A stretch of DNA of 34,529 nucleotides from the IMG/VR virus record IMGVR_UViG_3300037808_000271, positions 1-34,529 of that record; one strand, written 5' to 3'. The notes beneath the pieces are model-generated. The model saw only the letters and a list, made by a program, of their open reading frames with translations. It was not told the origin of the DNA and made no database searches. The position numbers and the translations under genes are program-made. Numbering within the stretch: the stretch's first letter is position 1; every line of letters begins with the position of its first letter. Positions 23,373 through 29,875 of this stretch are shown here, piece by piece. The stretch is from a virus.

Positions 23373-23480
23373 TCATTTGCATATTTCATGTTCATCTATA
23401 GTGAAATCCATTCTATCAGCTATATTATAACACCAGTTACCAGCTTGATGTAATTTATTTCCTAACCATCTTAACATCAT
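23373..23480 (-). CDS. Small early protein (35 aa)
   Basis: ATG 23480 (second ATG 23477) behind GAGGA, seven bases away; 35 residues, MMLRWLGNKLHQAGNWCYNI and ADRMDFTIDEHEICK. Amphipathic helix rich in Trp/Leu with an acidic C-terminus. It is the first frame after the early promoter at 23511-23539. No family recognised with confidence; short LGNKL-type peptides are common in phage early regions. Confidence 0.5.
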   Translation of the reverse strand: MMLRWLGNKLHQAGNWCYNIADRMDFTIDEHEICK

Positions 23481-23510
23481 ATCAAATATCCTCAATTGTA
23501 TAGTAATATA

Positions 23511-23539
23511 ATTATACCACAAAAAATGGAGTATGTAAA
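23511..23539 (-). promoter_or_regulatory. Early promoter of the small-ORF/HNH/tRNA unit
   Basis: TTTACA (23534-23539), 17 bases, TATAAT (23511-23516), with TTGTGG lead-in. Its -35 box lies in the loop and stem of the terminator at 23521-23550. Confidence 0.8.
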
Positions 23540-23550
23540 CCATACTCCAT
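23521..23550 (-). terminator. Rho-independent terminator of hsp20
   Basis: Minus strand: ATGGAGTATG, loop GTTTA, CATACTCCAT, then TTTTT. Perfect 10-bp stem followed by the T-run, 19 bases after the Hsp20 stop. Confidence 0.85.
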
Positions 23551-23568
23551 CCAGGCGTCGACCACTTG

Positions 23569-24021
23569 TTACGTGTTTTCTAACATAAGCTCTGATTTAC
23601 CTATTGATAAACTTCTAATTTTCTTGTGTTCCGGAACTTTTTCATCTAACCACACACTCAAAATACCATCATCAAAAGATACATTATCTGGAATAAGATC
23701 GTCACTAACTACACGTGACCATTCGAAACCCCGTTTAGCTATACCGTGTTGAATCCATTTAAAATCAACATCATCAGGATATTCATCTTCTTTTGGATCT
23801 CCTTTAATAGTGAGTTTATTATTCCCTACAATCACTTCAAGTTCTTCTCTTAACCAACCAGCTAATGCTAAATCTACTCGAAAACGTTTATCATTATTTT
23901 CATTTAAGTATGATGCGATATTGCATGGGGGGAATTTCTGATCTACTGGAACAGTATTCATATTACGAAGCATAGGTTCAAAACCAAATGCTCTATTAAA
24001 GAGTGTATCTAAATCATTCAT
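23569..24021 (-). CDS. Small heat-shock protein Hsp20 (IbpA-like)
   Basis: 150 residues. N-terminus MNDLDTLFNRAFGFEPMLRN resembles IbpA-type starts. The alpha-crystallin core runs from about residue 30: FPPCNIASYLNENNDKRFRV, DLALAGWLREELEVIVGNNK, LTIKGDPKE, IQHGIAKRGFEWSRVVSDDL, VSFDDGILSVWLDEKVPEHK, KIRSLSI. sHSPs hold unfolding proteins; T4-like marine phages often carry one, probably for capsid or replication protein folding. SD CAGGAGA seven bases before the ATG. It follows the tmRNA on the same strand and is probably in the same early transcript, ending at the terminator at 23521-23550. Confidence 0.92.
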   Translation of the reverse strand: MNDLDTLFNRAFGFEPMLRNMNTVPVDQKFPPCNIASYLNENNDKRFRVDLALAGWLREELEVIVGNNKLTIKGDPKEDEYPDDVDFKWIQHGIAKRGFEWSRVVSDDLIPDNVSFDDGILSVWLDEKVPEHKKIRSLSIGKSELMLENT

Positions 24022-24074
24022 TATTGTCTCCTGACAAATTGGGACCCAAAAGGCATCCCGGTTAATACAATATA

Positions 24075-24620
24075 CGACCCTATGTCATGTACTGTTAATA
24101 CGAGAATGGAGAACTCGTAAAAGAGAATAAAGTTTCAGGGATATCTCATTACTCAGATACAGAAAAGTTTCCTTTTAAGTGTACCGTGAACCCAACCATT
24201 TTGAAATAAGATCCTCTCTGTTGGATAATAAAGATGAGAGGATGAGATATTCTTCAGATGAAATTCTAAGCGTTAGCTTGTAATCTCATAGCAGTAGAAC
24301 GGGATGCCCATACAGGTGTTCCTTCTACTTTAAATGCAGTTTTAGTGTCATTTAAGTTTTAAAGTGCTTCTTATATTAAGTCAATTCAATTTCAGTTTAC
24401 ACCTATCATTGAACTCTCAATCACGGCTTTAGCATTGCCGATTCTAAATAATGATCATTATACGTTAGTCGATTCCAATTCATCCCCATCATAAGTACAT
24501 TAATATAATCCGTGAATTAATATACTTATGGTGGAGATGACGGGATTTGAACCCGTGTGCTATCCGCCTTTTTCATTACCATCATCAAATTCTGTTTACA
24601 ATCTTTTTGTTGAATTATCT
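24075..24620 (-). ncRNA. ssrA: Circularly permuted (two-piece) tmRNA
   Basis: On the minus strand the acceptor half comes first: CACGGGTTCAAATCCCG T-arm (complement of about 24541-24557), acceptor strand TCATCTCC, discriminator A and CCA ending at 24529. A 41-base intervening hairpin follows (TAAGTA...TACTTA). The 5' half then begins GGGGATGAATTGGAATCGAC at 24487. GGGGATGA pairs with TCATCTCC, with a G3-U wobble, the alanine identity element. A second helix joins the halves: TCATTATT (24447-24454) with GGTAATGA (24573-24580). A tag frame ends ATGRLQ-like: STAMRLQANA-stop (stop 24266-24268); upstream in frame GCA at 24337 could be the resume codon, giving 23 residues. Hairpins CCTCTC/GAGAGG (24213-24241), AAAAG/CTTTT and ACGAG/CTCGT fit the pseudoknot region. 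Outer ends are estimates; processing would remove the intervening loop. Confidence 0.87.
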
Positions 24621-24645
24621 CTGTATTTATCCTTATTATGAATCT

Positions 24646-24674
24646 ATTATAACACATTTCTAATCTTTTGTTAA
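24646..24674 (-). promoter_or_regulatory. Early promoter of tmRNA-hsp20
   Basis: TTAACA, 17 bases, TATAAT, with ATGTGT before the -10. The expected start is near 24639, some 40-60 bases before the acceptor half of the tmRNA. Confidence 0.8.
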
Positions 24675-24693
24675 CTATCTCAATGAACTAAAT

Positions 24694-24701
24694 GATAAAT
24701 A
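24694..24701 (+). promoter_or_regulatory. Late promoter, leaderless layout (membrane protein)
   Basis: GATAAATA, then TAATA, then ATG 24707. Confidence 0.7.
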
Positions 24702-24706
24702 TAATA

Positions 24707-25390
24707 ATGATTACATACAATGAATTTACAAGCGAAATAGAGTATCATCAGTTTAATGAGGCAGTTGATTTATACCTTAACGGAACAATGAATGAGGGGT
24801 TAATTCCAGCATCATTAAAGAAGAAGTTTGAGTTTGTTAAGGATTTAGCAGCTAAGATGAAAACTGATTTCAAGAGTCTGTTATCGTTATTTAAACAGAA
24901 ACCTGTTTTTACATTCTTCAAGATGATAAAGTGGTCATTTAAGAAATTGTTTAGTATTCTTAAAAAGGGTTTTAAAGCTTATCAAGATGTAATTAAAGCA
25001 ATTACTGAGTATATAGCTGATACAGTGGTAGGTAAGTGGACGGAAAAGGAACTAAGGAAATTAGATAAATTCCTCCAAGAACATCCTATTCTCAAGAAAA
25101 TGGGAGGCCTCGTTGTTGGAGGTATATTGATCTATATATGGTTTAATATGTCGTTCTCAGGTGATCTTGGGTATGATTTTGGTATGGATGATTTATTCGG
25201 AGCTCTTGCAGGTAAATTCACTCTAGCTACACTATTTGCTGGATCTGAAGGGGCTAAATTATTAGGTTTATTGGTTGTTGGGTTGGTTGGAGCATCATTC
25301 CCATGGCCTGGACCATCTAGTGCTCAGTTTATTATTGGGGTTGTCGGTACCTTAGCGGCTAAAGTTAAACATAAGTTGAAATCAACATGA
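24707..25390 (+). CDS. Late membrane-associated protein
   Basis: 227 residues from ATG 24707 (MITYNEFTSEIEY); an ATG at 24692 overlaps the promoter. The N-terminal half is basic and helical (LIPASLKKKFEFVKDLAAKM, FKKLFSILKKGFKAYQDVIK). Hydrophobic segments follow at about residues 130-150 (MGGLVVGGILIYIWFNMSF), 175-190 and 192-222 (LLGLLVVGLVGASFPWPGPS, FIIGVVGTLAAKV). I recall similar proteins in T4-like marine phages, without a proven role. Its place directly before the spanin, overlapping it by four bases, makes a role in lysis or membrane disruption (holin-like or pore) possible; a virion protein is the alternative. Confidence 0.65.
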   Translation: MITYNEFTSEIEYHQFNEAVDLYLNGTMNEGLIPASLKKKFEFVKDLAAKMKTDFKSLLSLFKQKPVFTFFKMIKWSFKKLFSILKKGFKAYQDVIKAITEYIADTVVGKWTEKELRKLDKFLQEHPILKKMGGLVVGGILIYIWFNMSFSGDLGYDFGMDDLFGALAGKFTLATLFAGSEGAKLLGLLVVGLVGASFPWPGPSSAQFIIGVVGTLAAKVKHKLKST

Positions 25391-25740
25391 AAATAATTAC
25401 ACTACTTATTGTAACTCTATCACTACAAGGTTGTGGTTTAGGTTTATTAACTAATCTTGCTGGGGGAGGAGATGCTCCATCTATATCAGCTAATGTAGGA
25501 GAGAATGTTGAAACTAATGAGGGTATTTCAGCTAAGAATAATTCAGACGCTTTTAATAACGATGGGGATGTTAATAATACTAAAGCTGATATGATAGCTG
25601 ATACTATAACTAATATTGAGGATATACCGTTTTGGGTTTGGGTTTTAATGATATTAGGTTGGATGCTCCCGAGTCCTAAAGAGATTGGAAGTGGGATTGT
25701 TAGTGTATTTGAGTATTTCATTAAAAGGAAGTGGAGATGA
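25387..25740 (+). CDS. Unimolecular spanin (lipoprotein with C-terminal TM)
   Basis: 117 residues. Lipobox LSLQGC near residues 12-17 after a short signal (MKIITLLIVT), so the mature N-terminus should be a lipidated Cys in the outer membrane. A Gly/Asn/Asp-rich periplasmic linker follows. A C-terminal transmembrane helix IPFWVWVLMILGWMLPSPKE and a basic cytoplasmic tail (FIKRKWR) complete the layout. One protein tied to both membranes is the u-spanin design (T1 gp11 type), which fuses inner and outer membranes in the last lysis step. Overlaps the upstream gene by four bases and the next by four. Confidence 0.8.
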   Translation: MKIITLLIVTLSLQGCGLGLLTNLAGGGDAPSISANVGENVETNEGISAKNNSDAFNNDGDVNNTKADMIADTITNIEDIPFWVWVLMILGWMLPSPKEIGSGIVSVFEYFIKRKWR

Positions 25741-26489
25741 AGTTGTTGTTAGTGGTTACGTTATTATCATTTAATGTTAGTGCTAATTTCATGAATACTG
25801 AGTCTTGTGATCAAATACTAGAAGATGAGTACAGTTCTATATGCTACTCGTATGATATGAAAGGTCCGATAGCAATTACAGCTAATGTTACGTCAAAAGT
25901 GAATGATCTTAATATTAAAAAGAGACCATCTTTCTATCGTGATACTAGAATTCCTAAACAATTTGCAGTTATCTCGAAAGATTATAAGAATACTGGATAT
26001 GATAGAGGTCATCTAGGGTTATCTGATTCTTCATGGGATTGGAGTCAAGATTCTTTGAATGCTACTTATACAATGGCTAATATTCAATTCCAGACTAAAG
26101 CTACTAACAGATATAAATTCGTACCTCTAGAACGCTTAGAGAGATCTCTAGCTATAAAGTATGACGGTATTACATCAACTACATTAGTTTATTTTAATGA
26201 TAAGCCGTTTATTATTAATGGAGCTTCTGTGCCATCTGCATTCGCTAAAATATATGAGTATAATAACATTGAGATGTGTTTCTTTATTATTAATGATGAT
26301 ATGAATGTTAATAAGGATCCGTATTACTATGAGAGGTCGTGTGCGTCTGTGAAAGATATGTGGGGAAATTCATACGGAATCGCTAAACGATTTGGTAATA
26401 AAGAAGCTTTGGAGTTGAATGATTTGATTGATCAATTTAACTTAACTGGTGATAGTACATATATAGTGAGTTTTTTCGAATCTTTGTAA
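25737..26489 (+). CDS. Secreted DNA/RNA non-specific endonuclease
   Basis: 250 residues from ATG 25737 (ATGA overlap with the spanin stop, SD AGGAAG upstream; an in-frame GTG lies two codons earlier). Sec signal peptide MKLLLVVTLLSFNVSANF. The beta-beta-alpha-metal catalytic motif is clear: NTGYDRGHLGLSDSSWDWSQ (DRGH), then LNATYTMANIQFQTKATNRY with the metal-binding Asn, as in NucA/Serratia-type and NUC1 nucleases. Four or more Cys could form disulphides in the periplasm. It may degrade host or competing phage DNA in the periplasm, or released DNA at lysis. The linkage to the spanin is unusual. Confidence 0.88.
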   Translation: MKLLLVVTLLSFNVSANFMNTESCDQILEDEYSSICYSYDMKGPIAITANVTSKVNDLNIKKRPSFYRDTRIPKQFAVISKDYKNTGYDRGHLGLSDSSWDWSQDSLNATYTMANIQFQTKATNRYKFVPLERLERSLAIKYDGITSTTLVYFNDKPFIINGASVPSAFAKIYEYNNIEMCFFIINDDMNVNKDPYYYERSCASVKDMWGNSYGIAKRFGNKEALELNDLIDQFNLTGDSTYIVSFFESL

Positions 26490-26493
26490 GCTA

Positions 26494-26501
26494 GATAAAT
26501 A
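26494..26501 (+). promoter_or_regulatory. Late promoter (Lys-rich protein)
   Basis: GATAAATA; the gene starts 30 or more bases downstream with a normal AGGA site, unlike the leaderless set. Confidence 0.5.
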
Positions 26502-26536
26502 TATAATGTAATTTTAACTTAAATAGGAATATGATA

Positions 26537-26767
26537 ATGGGTAGTTTGATAGTAGCACTTTTACCAAAAAAGGTATTAATAGGTTTGGGTTTAGATATAC
26601 TTGAATGGGCTGTATCTTTAACTGATAATAAGATTGATGATCAGTTAGTAGCTAGAGTTAAAGATGCATTTGATAATAAAGAATCAGAGAAAAAAGTTGT
26701 TAAGAAAAAAGCTGTTAAGAAAAAAGTTGTTAAGAAAAAAGCTATAACTAAGAAAATCGTTAAATAA
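26537..26767 (+). CDS. Small protein: hydrophobic helix plus Lys-rich tail
   Basis: 76 residues from ATG 26537 (AGGA eight bases upstream; ATG 26531 is too close to it). N-terminus GSLIVALLPKKVLIGLGLDI is hydrophobic and could insert in or lie on a membrane. The middle helix DDQLVARVKDAFDN is amphipathic. The last 25 residues are a VKKKAVKKKVVKKKA repeat. Lys-rich tails of this kind bind nucleic acid or acidic lipid heads. It closes the lysis-like group (membrane protein, spanin, nuclease), so a holin or antiholin function is possible; a DNA-binding protein is the alternative. Confidence 0.6.
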   Translation: MGSLIVALLPKKVLIGLGLDILEWAVSLTDNKIDDQLVARVKDAFDNKESEKKVVKKKAVKKKVVKKKAITKKIVK

Positions 26768-27546
26768 GACTATAATAGGTACAATGGCTGCAGGAAAGAT
26801 ATCATGATTATTTTCGCGGCTGTTCGAGGATGATCGCGGTATTTTAACAGTACTTTAACGGTAGTTAGAGGATGTTCGATGTAAAGTCTAAAAATACCAA
26901 ATTATGAAACATTAATTTATCTCTGATTCAATTTTATTCGGACATCTATCAACTAAATATATTCAAAATCATTCAGATACACTTACCCCTTTTCTCCAAG
27001 GTGTTTGCTTTTGAATTGACCTAAAAGCTCATCCTTTAACTAGCAAGTTAACAGGAGAGTAAAAATCTCCTGCGGATAATCATATTGTGTAAAAGATATA
27101 TTCTCATACACAGACGCTGTCTATTATCAATCAGACTTTATTTCCGTAGCGCCTCTCCAAGTAATCTCCATAAAGACGAGATTATCATCAAAATCAATAT
27201 ACAGTACTGCTATCAAGGAAATTTCCTGTATACATTTATTTTGATAAGTGTTTATCTAACCCAGTGGGCCCGTTGTCGCAAGTTGTTAGGGGGGAACAGA
27301 GCCTGCATTGTATTTTTGGTTTATTTTAATACCTCATCAGGTATTGAGTTCATCCATTAAAAGTAACAAAAAATTAAATAAACTCAACAACAATACTGAT
27401 ACTTATTACTTTATTGTGTTTAGAGTCTCATCAGACATATTTCATCTAAGTTTTTATCCTGGTCAGCGCATTAATTAGAGCCCAGTACTAGTATATCTAT
27501 TTATCATCTATTGTACAACATTAATACTGATATGTACACTTAAACA
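26768..27546. other. Gene-free region with scattered hairpins
   Basis: No open frame here has a believable protein; a 91-codon frame at 27085-27360 has unphage-like composition and no ribosome site. The stretch holds several short perfect hairpins: CAGGAGA/TCTCCTG at about 27052-27072, AATACCT/AGGTATT at about 27328-27345, and the palindrome GGAAATTTCC near 27218. It has islands of higher GC (27260-27305, cccagtgggcccgttg; ggggggaacagagcctg) and a short direct repeat near 26840-26870. It could be a non-coding RNA, a replication or packaging site, or decayed gene sequence. Confidence 0.4.
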
Positions 27547-27554
27547 GATAAATA
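27547..27554 (+). promoter_or_regulatory. Late promoter, leaderless layout (53-aa gene)
   Basis: GATAAATACTATT then ATG: it equals the T4 late consensus except for the first base. Confidence 0.75.
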
Positions 27555-27559
27555 CTATT

Positions 27560-27721
27560 ATGATAGAACTGTATAAACAAAAGAATCTTGAGATTATAGG
27601 GGATGTGGTTTTAATCGATGGGATTGAAATGAACTTAAAAGAATACGTCAGTGTTAAAATGGATGATGGTTTTGAGTTTATACGGGTGGATGAATTACAA
27701 GAAGGAGATTTCGTTGTATAA
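27560..27721 (+). CDS. Small late protein (53 aa)
   Basis: ATG 27560, five bases after the late octamer. The 53 residues start MIELYKQKNLEIIGDVVLID and end VDELQEGDFVV. The sequence is acidic with a beta-rich pattern (VVLIDGIEMNLKEYVSVKMD). No family recognised. Its stop overlaps the next small gene by eight bases, and the end supplies that gene's ribosome site (GAAGGAG). Clean late promoter and coupled downstream gene support a real gene. Confidence 0.65.
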   Translation: MIELYKQKNLEIIGDVVLIDGIEMNLKEYVSVKMDDGFEFIRVDELQEGDFVV

Positions 27722-27863
27722 TAATGATAAAGATTCGTGGTTAAAAGCTGCTAAACAAGCTAGAGGAAAAGGACCATCTAATAAACCATATACACGCAAG
27801 ACTATTCACGATAAAGGGATATCAGCTTGGAATAAATGGAATGATACTAAACCAACCAATTAA
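27714..27863 (+). CDS. Small basic late protein (49 aa)
   Basis: I place the start at TTG 27714, six bases after GAAGGAG; the frame is open upstream to an ATG at 27651, but that part overlaps the previous gene. The 49-residue product is basic: DKDSWLKAAKQARGKGPSNK, PYTRKTIHDKGISAWNKWND. It could bind nucleic acid. No family recognised. It is followed two bases later by the GIY-YIG ATG. Confidence 0.55.
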   Translation: MYNNDKDSWLKAAKQARGKGPSNKPYTRKTIHDKGISAWNKWNDTKPTN

Positions 27864-27865
27864 GA

Positions 27866-29023
27866 ATGTTATCTTATACAGGCCTTAACTTTTATGTTTA
27901 CTTGATAACAGATTTAAATCCAATAGGAACCGAACGATACTACATCGGTTCCTCTTATCGCAAAGAATTACAAGAAAATAATATCAATCCTGAAGAGGAT
28001 ACTTACTTTGGATCATCTTCCAATCCCCATCTCAGAGCTCTTCAAAGAAATCAATCACCTCAATTAGAACGTGTTATCATTAAAACACTCTCAACTAATA
28101 TTGAATGTTTAAACTATGAAGAGACTATTCAAAGAGAACATGAAGCAGCTTCTAATCCTCTATTTTACAATAAGGGGTACGCTAACATGGGATTCTGTAA
28201 TTCACCTAAAACATTAAAGAAGATTGTATCGAATAGGAGAAATGATATAGATGAAAATGGATTAGATTCGTATCAGAGAGCATCTATTAAAGGTGTTAAA
28301 GCTAAAAAGTTGGACGTTGATGGTAATGGATTAGATACATATAAACGATCATCCATTAAGAGTATAGCTACAAAGAAAAACGATATAGATGAAGATGGGT
28401 TCAATGGATGTCAAAGGGTAATTCAGAAGAAGTTAGATACAATGAGAAAGGATATTGATGATGGTCTCGATGGATGTCAACGAGCAGTATTTAAAGGTGT
28501 TATTACTAAACTACAAGATATCGATGATAATGGGTTTAACACCTTTCAGAGAGCATCCGTTAAAGGGATTAAAGCTAAGAGGTTGAACATTGATGATAAC
28601 GGGTTTAACACCTTTCAGAGAGCATCCGTTAAAGGGATTAAAGCTAAGAAGTTAGATATTGATGATAATGGTCTTAATGGTTGTCAAAGGGCTATGAATA
28701 AGAGATTGGATACAATGCAAACTAATATAGATGAGAATGGTCTTAATGGTTGTCAAAGAGTAGCTCGAAAGAAGAATGCTCATCTGGGATTGATATGTCA
28801 CGATGAGTACGGATGCTTCCATTTTGCCCATGAGATAATAAACATATTACCATTATTAAAGGTAACTGTTATTAACTCTCTCAGAAAGAAACACTTTAAT
28901 GTAGTTATCACCACGAAATCCTATAACATGAATAAGTATCTTCAATCATTAGGATGTAAAGATGATATTATTGGTTTAACCTGGAATGATTTAGGTTTCT
29001 ACATTAAAGATGTAGATAAATAA
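27866..29023 (+). CDS. GIY-YIG homing endonuclease, copy 5 (intact)
   Basis: 385 residues. Nuclease domain 1-105: FYVYLITDLNPIGTERYYIG, QLERVIIKTLSTNIECLNYE with the catalytic Glu, NPLFYNKGYAN. Eight or nine modules of about 21-22 residues follow (DIDENGLDSYQRASIKGVKA type), two of them (NGFNTFQRASVKGIKAK) nearly identical in DNA. C-terminal domain SLRKKHFNVVITTKSYNMNK, YLQSLGCKDDIIGLTWNDLG. Unlike copies 1-4 it lacks the late-promoter/hairpin cassette and the MHTS start; it begins MLSYTGLN, two bases after the preceding small gene, so it is read from that gene's transcript. It sits directly before gp13. Confidence 0.88.
   Translation: MLSYTGLNFYVYLITDLNPIGTERYYIGSSYRKELQENNINPEEDTYFGSSSNPHLRALQRNQSPQLERVIIKTLSTNIECLNYEETIQREHEAASNPLFYNKGYANMGFCNSPKTLKKIVSNRRNDIDENGLDSYQRASIKGVKAKKLDVDGNGLDTYKRSSIKSIATKKNDIDEDGFNGCQRVIQKKLDTMRKDIDDGLDGCQRAVFKGVITKLQDIDDNGFNTFQRASVKGIKAKRLNIDDNGFNTFQRASVKGIKAKKLDIDDNGLNGCQRAMNKRLDTMQTNIDENGLNGCQRVARKKNAHLGLICHDEYGCFHFAHEIINILPLLKVTVINSLRKKHFNVVITTKSYNMNKYLQSLGCKDDIIGLTWNDLGFYIKDVDK
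29015..29022 (+). promoter_or_regulatory. Late promoter of gp13, inside the GIY-YIG 3' end
   Basis: GATAAATA formed by the last Asp-Lys codons and the TAA stop of the endonuclease. It lies 16 bases before the gp13 ATG, with AGAAAGGA between. Confidence 0.65.
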
Positions 29024-29038
29024 CAGAAAGGAACTAAA

Positions 29039-29779
29039 ATGAAATTACAGAATAAATCTGAGTTAACTGATTATGTGATGCGTCGATTAGGAGCACCCGT
29101 AATATCGATTAACGTTGCCCCCGATCAAGTTGCAGATAGATTAGATGATGCTTTACAATTCTTTCTTGAGGAACATTATGACGGAAGTGTATTAAGTTAC
29201 CATGAAATCACTACAACAGCTGATAACGTGAGTAATGGATATTTCGATATTCCAGATGAAGTGATTAGTATTATCGATCTCATTGAACCATTAAATGGGG
29301 AAGGAGATGAGGTATTCATGTCAGAGTCTTGGCAATTAGCTGCTCAAACGTATAATAATATGAGAGGAGGAGCTTCTACCGGATTTACTGATTATGAGTT
29401 AACTCAACAACAAATAAGTTTAGCTAACCATTACTTTAAACCAGTAAGAGATTACACCTACAATAAAAGTAGTAATAGATTGGTAGTTAATGGAGCTGAG
29501 TTAGTTGAAGGTAATAAATTTATAATTGAGATATATAAAACACTAGACCCCGACGCTAACGGAGATGTGTTTAATGATACATGGCTAAAGAATTACGCAA
29601 CATGTTTGGTTGGAATTCAGTTTGGAGATAATTTAGGTAAACATTCGGGAGCAATTCTTCCAGGTGGGCTTGAAATTAACGGTTCAGATATCCGTGAGAA
29701 ATATGCAACCGAAAAAGAGAGACTGTTAGAAGAATTCCGTACAAGATATCAAGATCCAGTAGACTTTATGATAGGGTAG
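29039..29779 (+). CDS. 13: Neck protein gp13
   Basis: 246 residues (T4 gp13 is 309). Family N-terminus ELTDYVMRRLGAPVISINVA, PDQVADRLDDALQFFLEEHY; later GYFDIPDEVISIIDLIEP and the C-terminal WLKNYATCLVGIQFGDNLGK, LPGGLEINGSDIREKYATEK. gp13 joins gp14 in the neck ring that closes the DNA-filled head and accepts the tail. SD AAAGGA nine bases before the start. Normally gp13 and gp14 are adjacent; here an HNH endonuclease gene separates them. Confidence 0.93.
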   Translation: MKLQNKSELTDYVMRRLGAPVISINVAPDQVADRLDDALQFFLEEHYDGSVLSYHEITTTADNVSNGYFDIPDEVISIIDLIEPLNGEGDEVFMSESWQLAAQTYNNMRGGASTGFTDYELTQQQISLANHYFKPVRDYTYNKSSNRLVVNGAELVEGNKFIIEIYKTLDPDANGDVFNDTWLKNYATCLVGIQFGDNLGKHSGAILPGGLEINGSDIREKYATEKERLLEEFRTRYQDPVDFMIG

Positions 29780-29802
29780 GACTTTCATCAGGTTTAATTT
29801 TG

Positions 29803-29844
29803 TATAAATATTAGGACCAGTCGCGAAGATCGAATTCCACTGGT
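29803..29844 (+). promoter_or_regulatory. Late promoter and 5' hairpin of the HNH gene
   Basis: TATAAATA at 29803-29810, then ACCAGT (29816-29821) pairing with ACTGGT (29839-29844). The leader continues to CGAGGAAG and the ATG at 29876. Layout equals that of the GIY-YIG cassettes, with unrelated stem sequence. Confidence 0.55.
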
Positions 29845-29875
29845 AGTACTTTATCATTTAAACGAGGAAGCACCT

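Noticed and set aside
24266-24420. Tag-like frame considered as an ordinary small protein gene
   Set aside because: It has no usable start or ribosome site and lies between the two tmRNA helices at the place expected for a tag.
27085-27360. 91-codon plus-strand frame in the gene-free region
   Set aside because: Odd composition (Cys, Arg, Ile, Tyr rich), no ribosome site, no promoter and no recognisable family.
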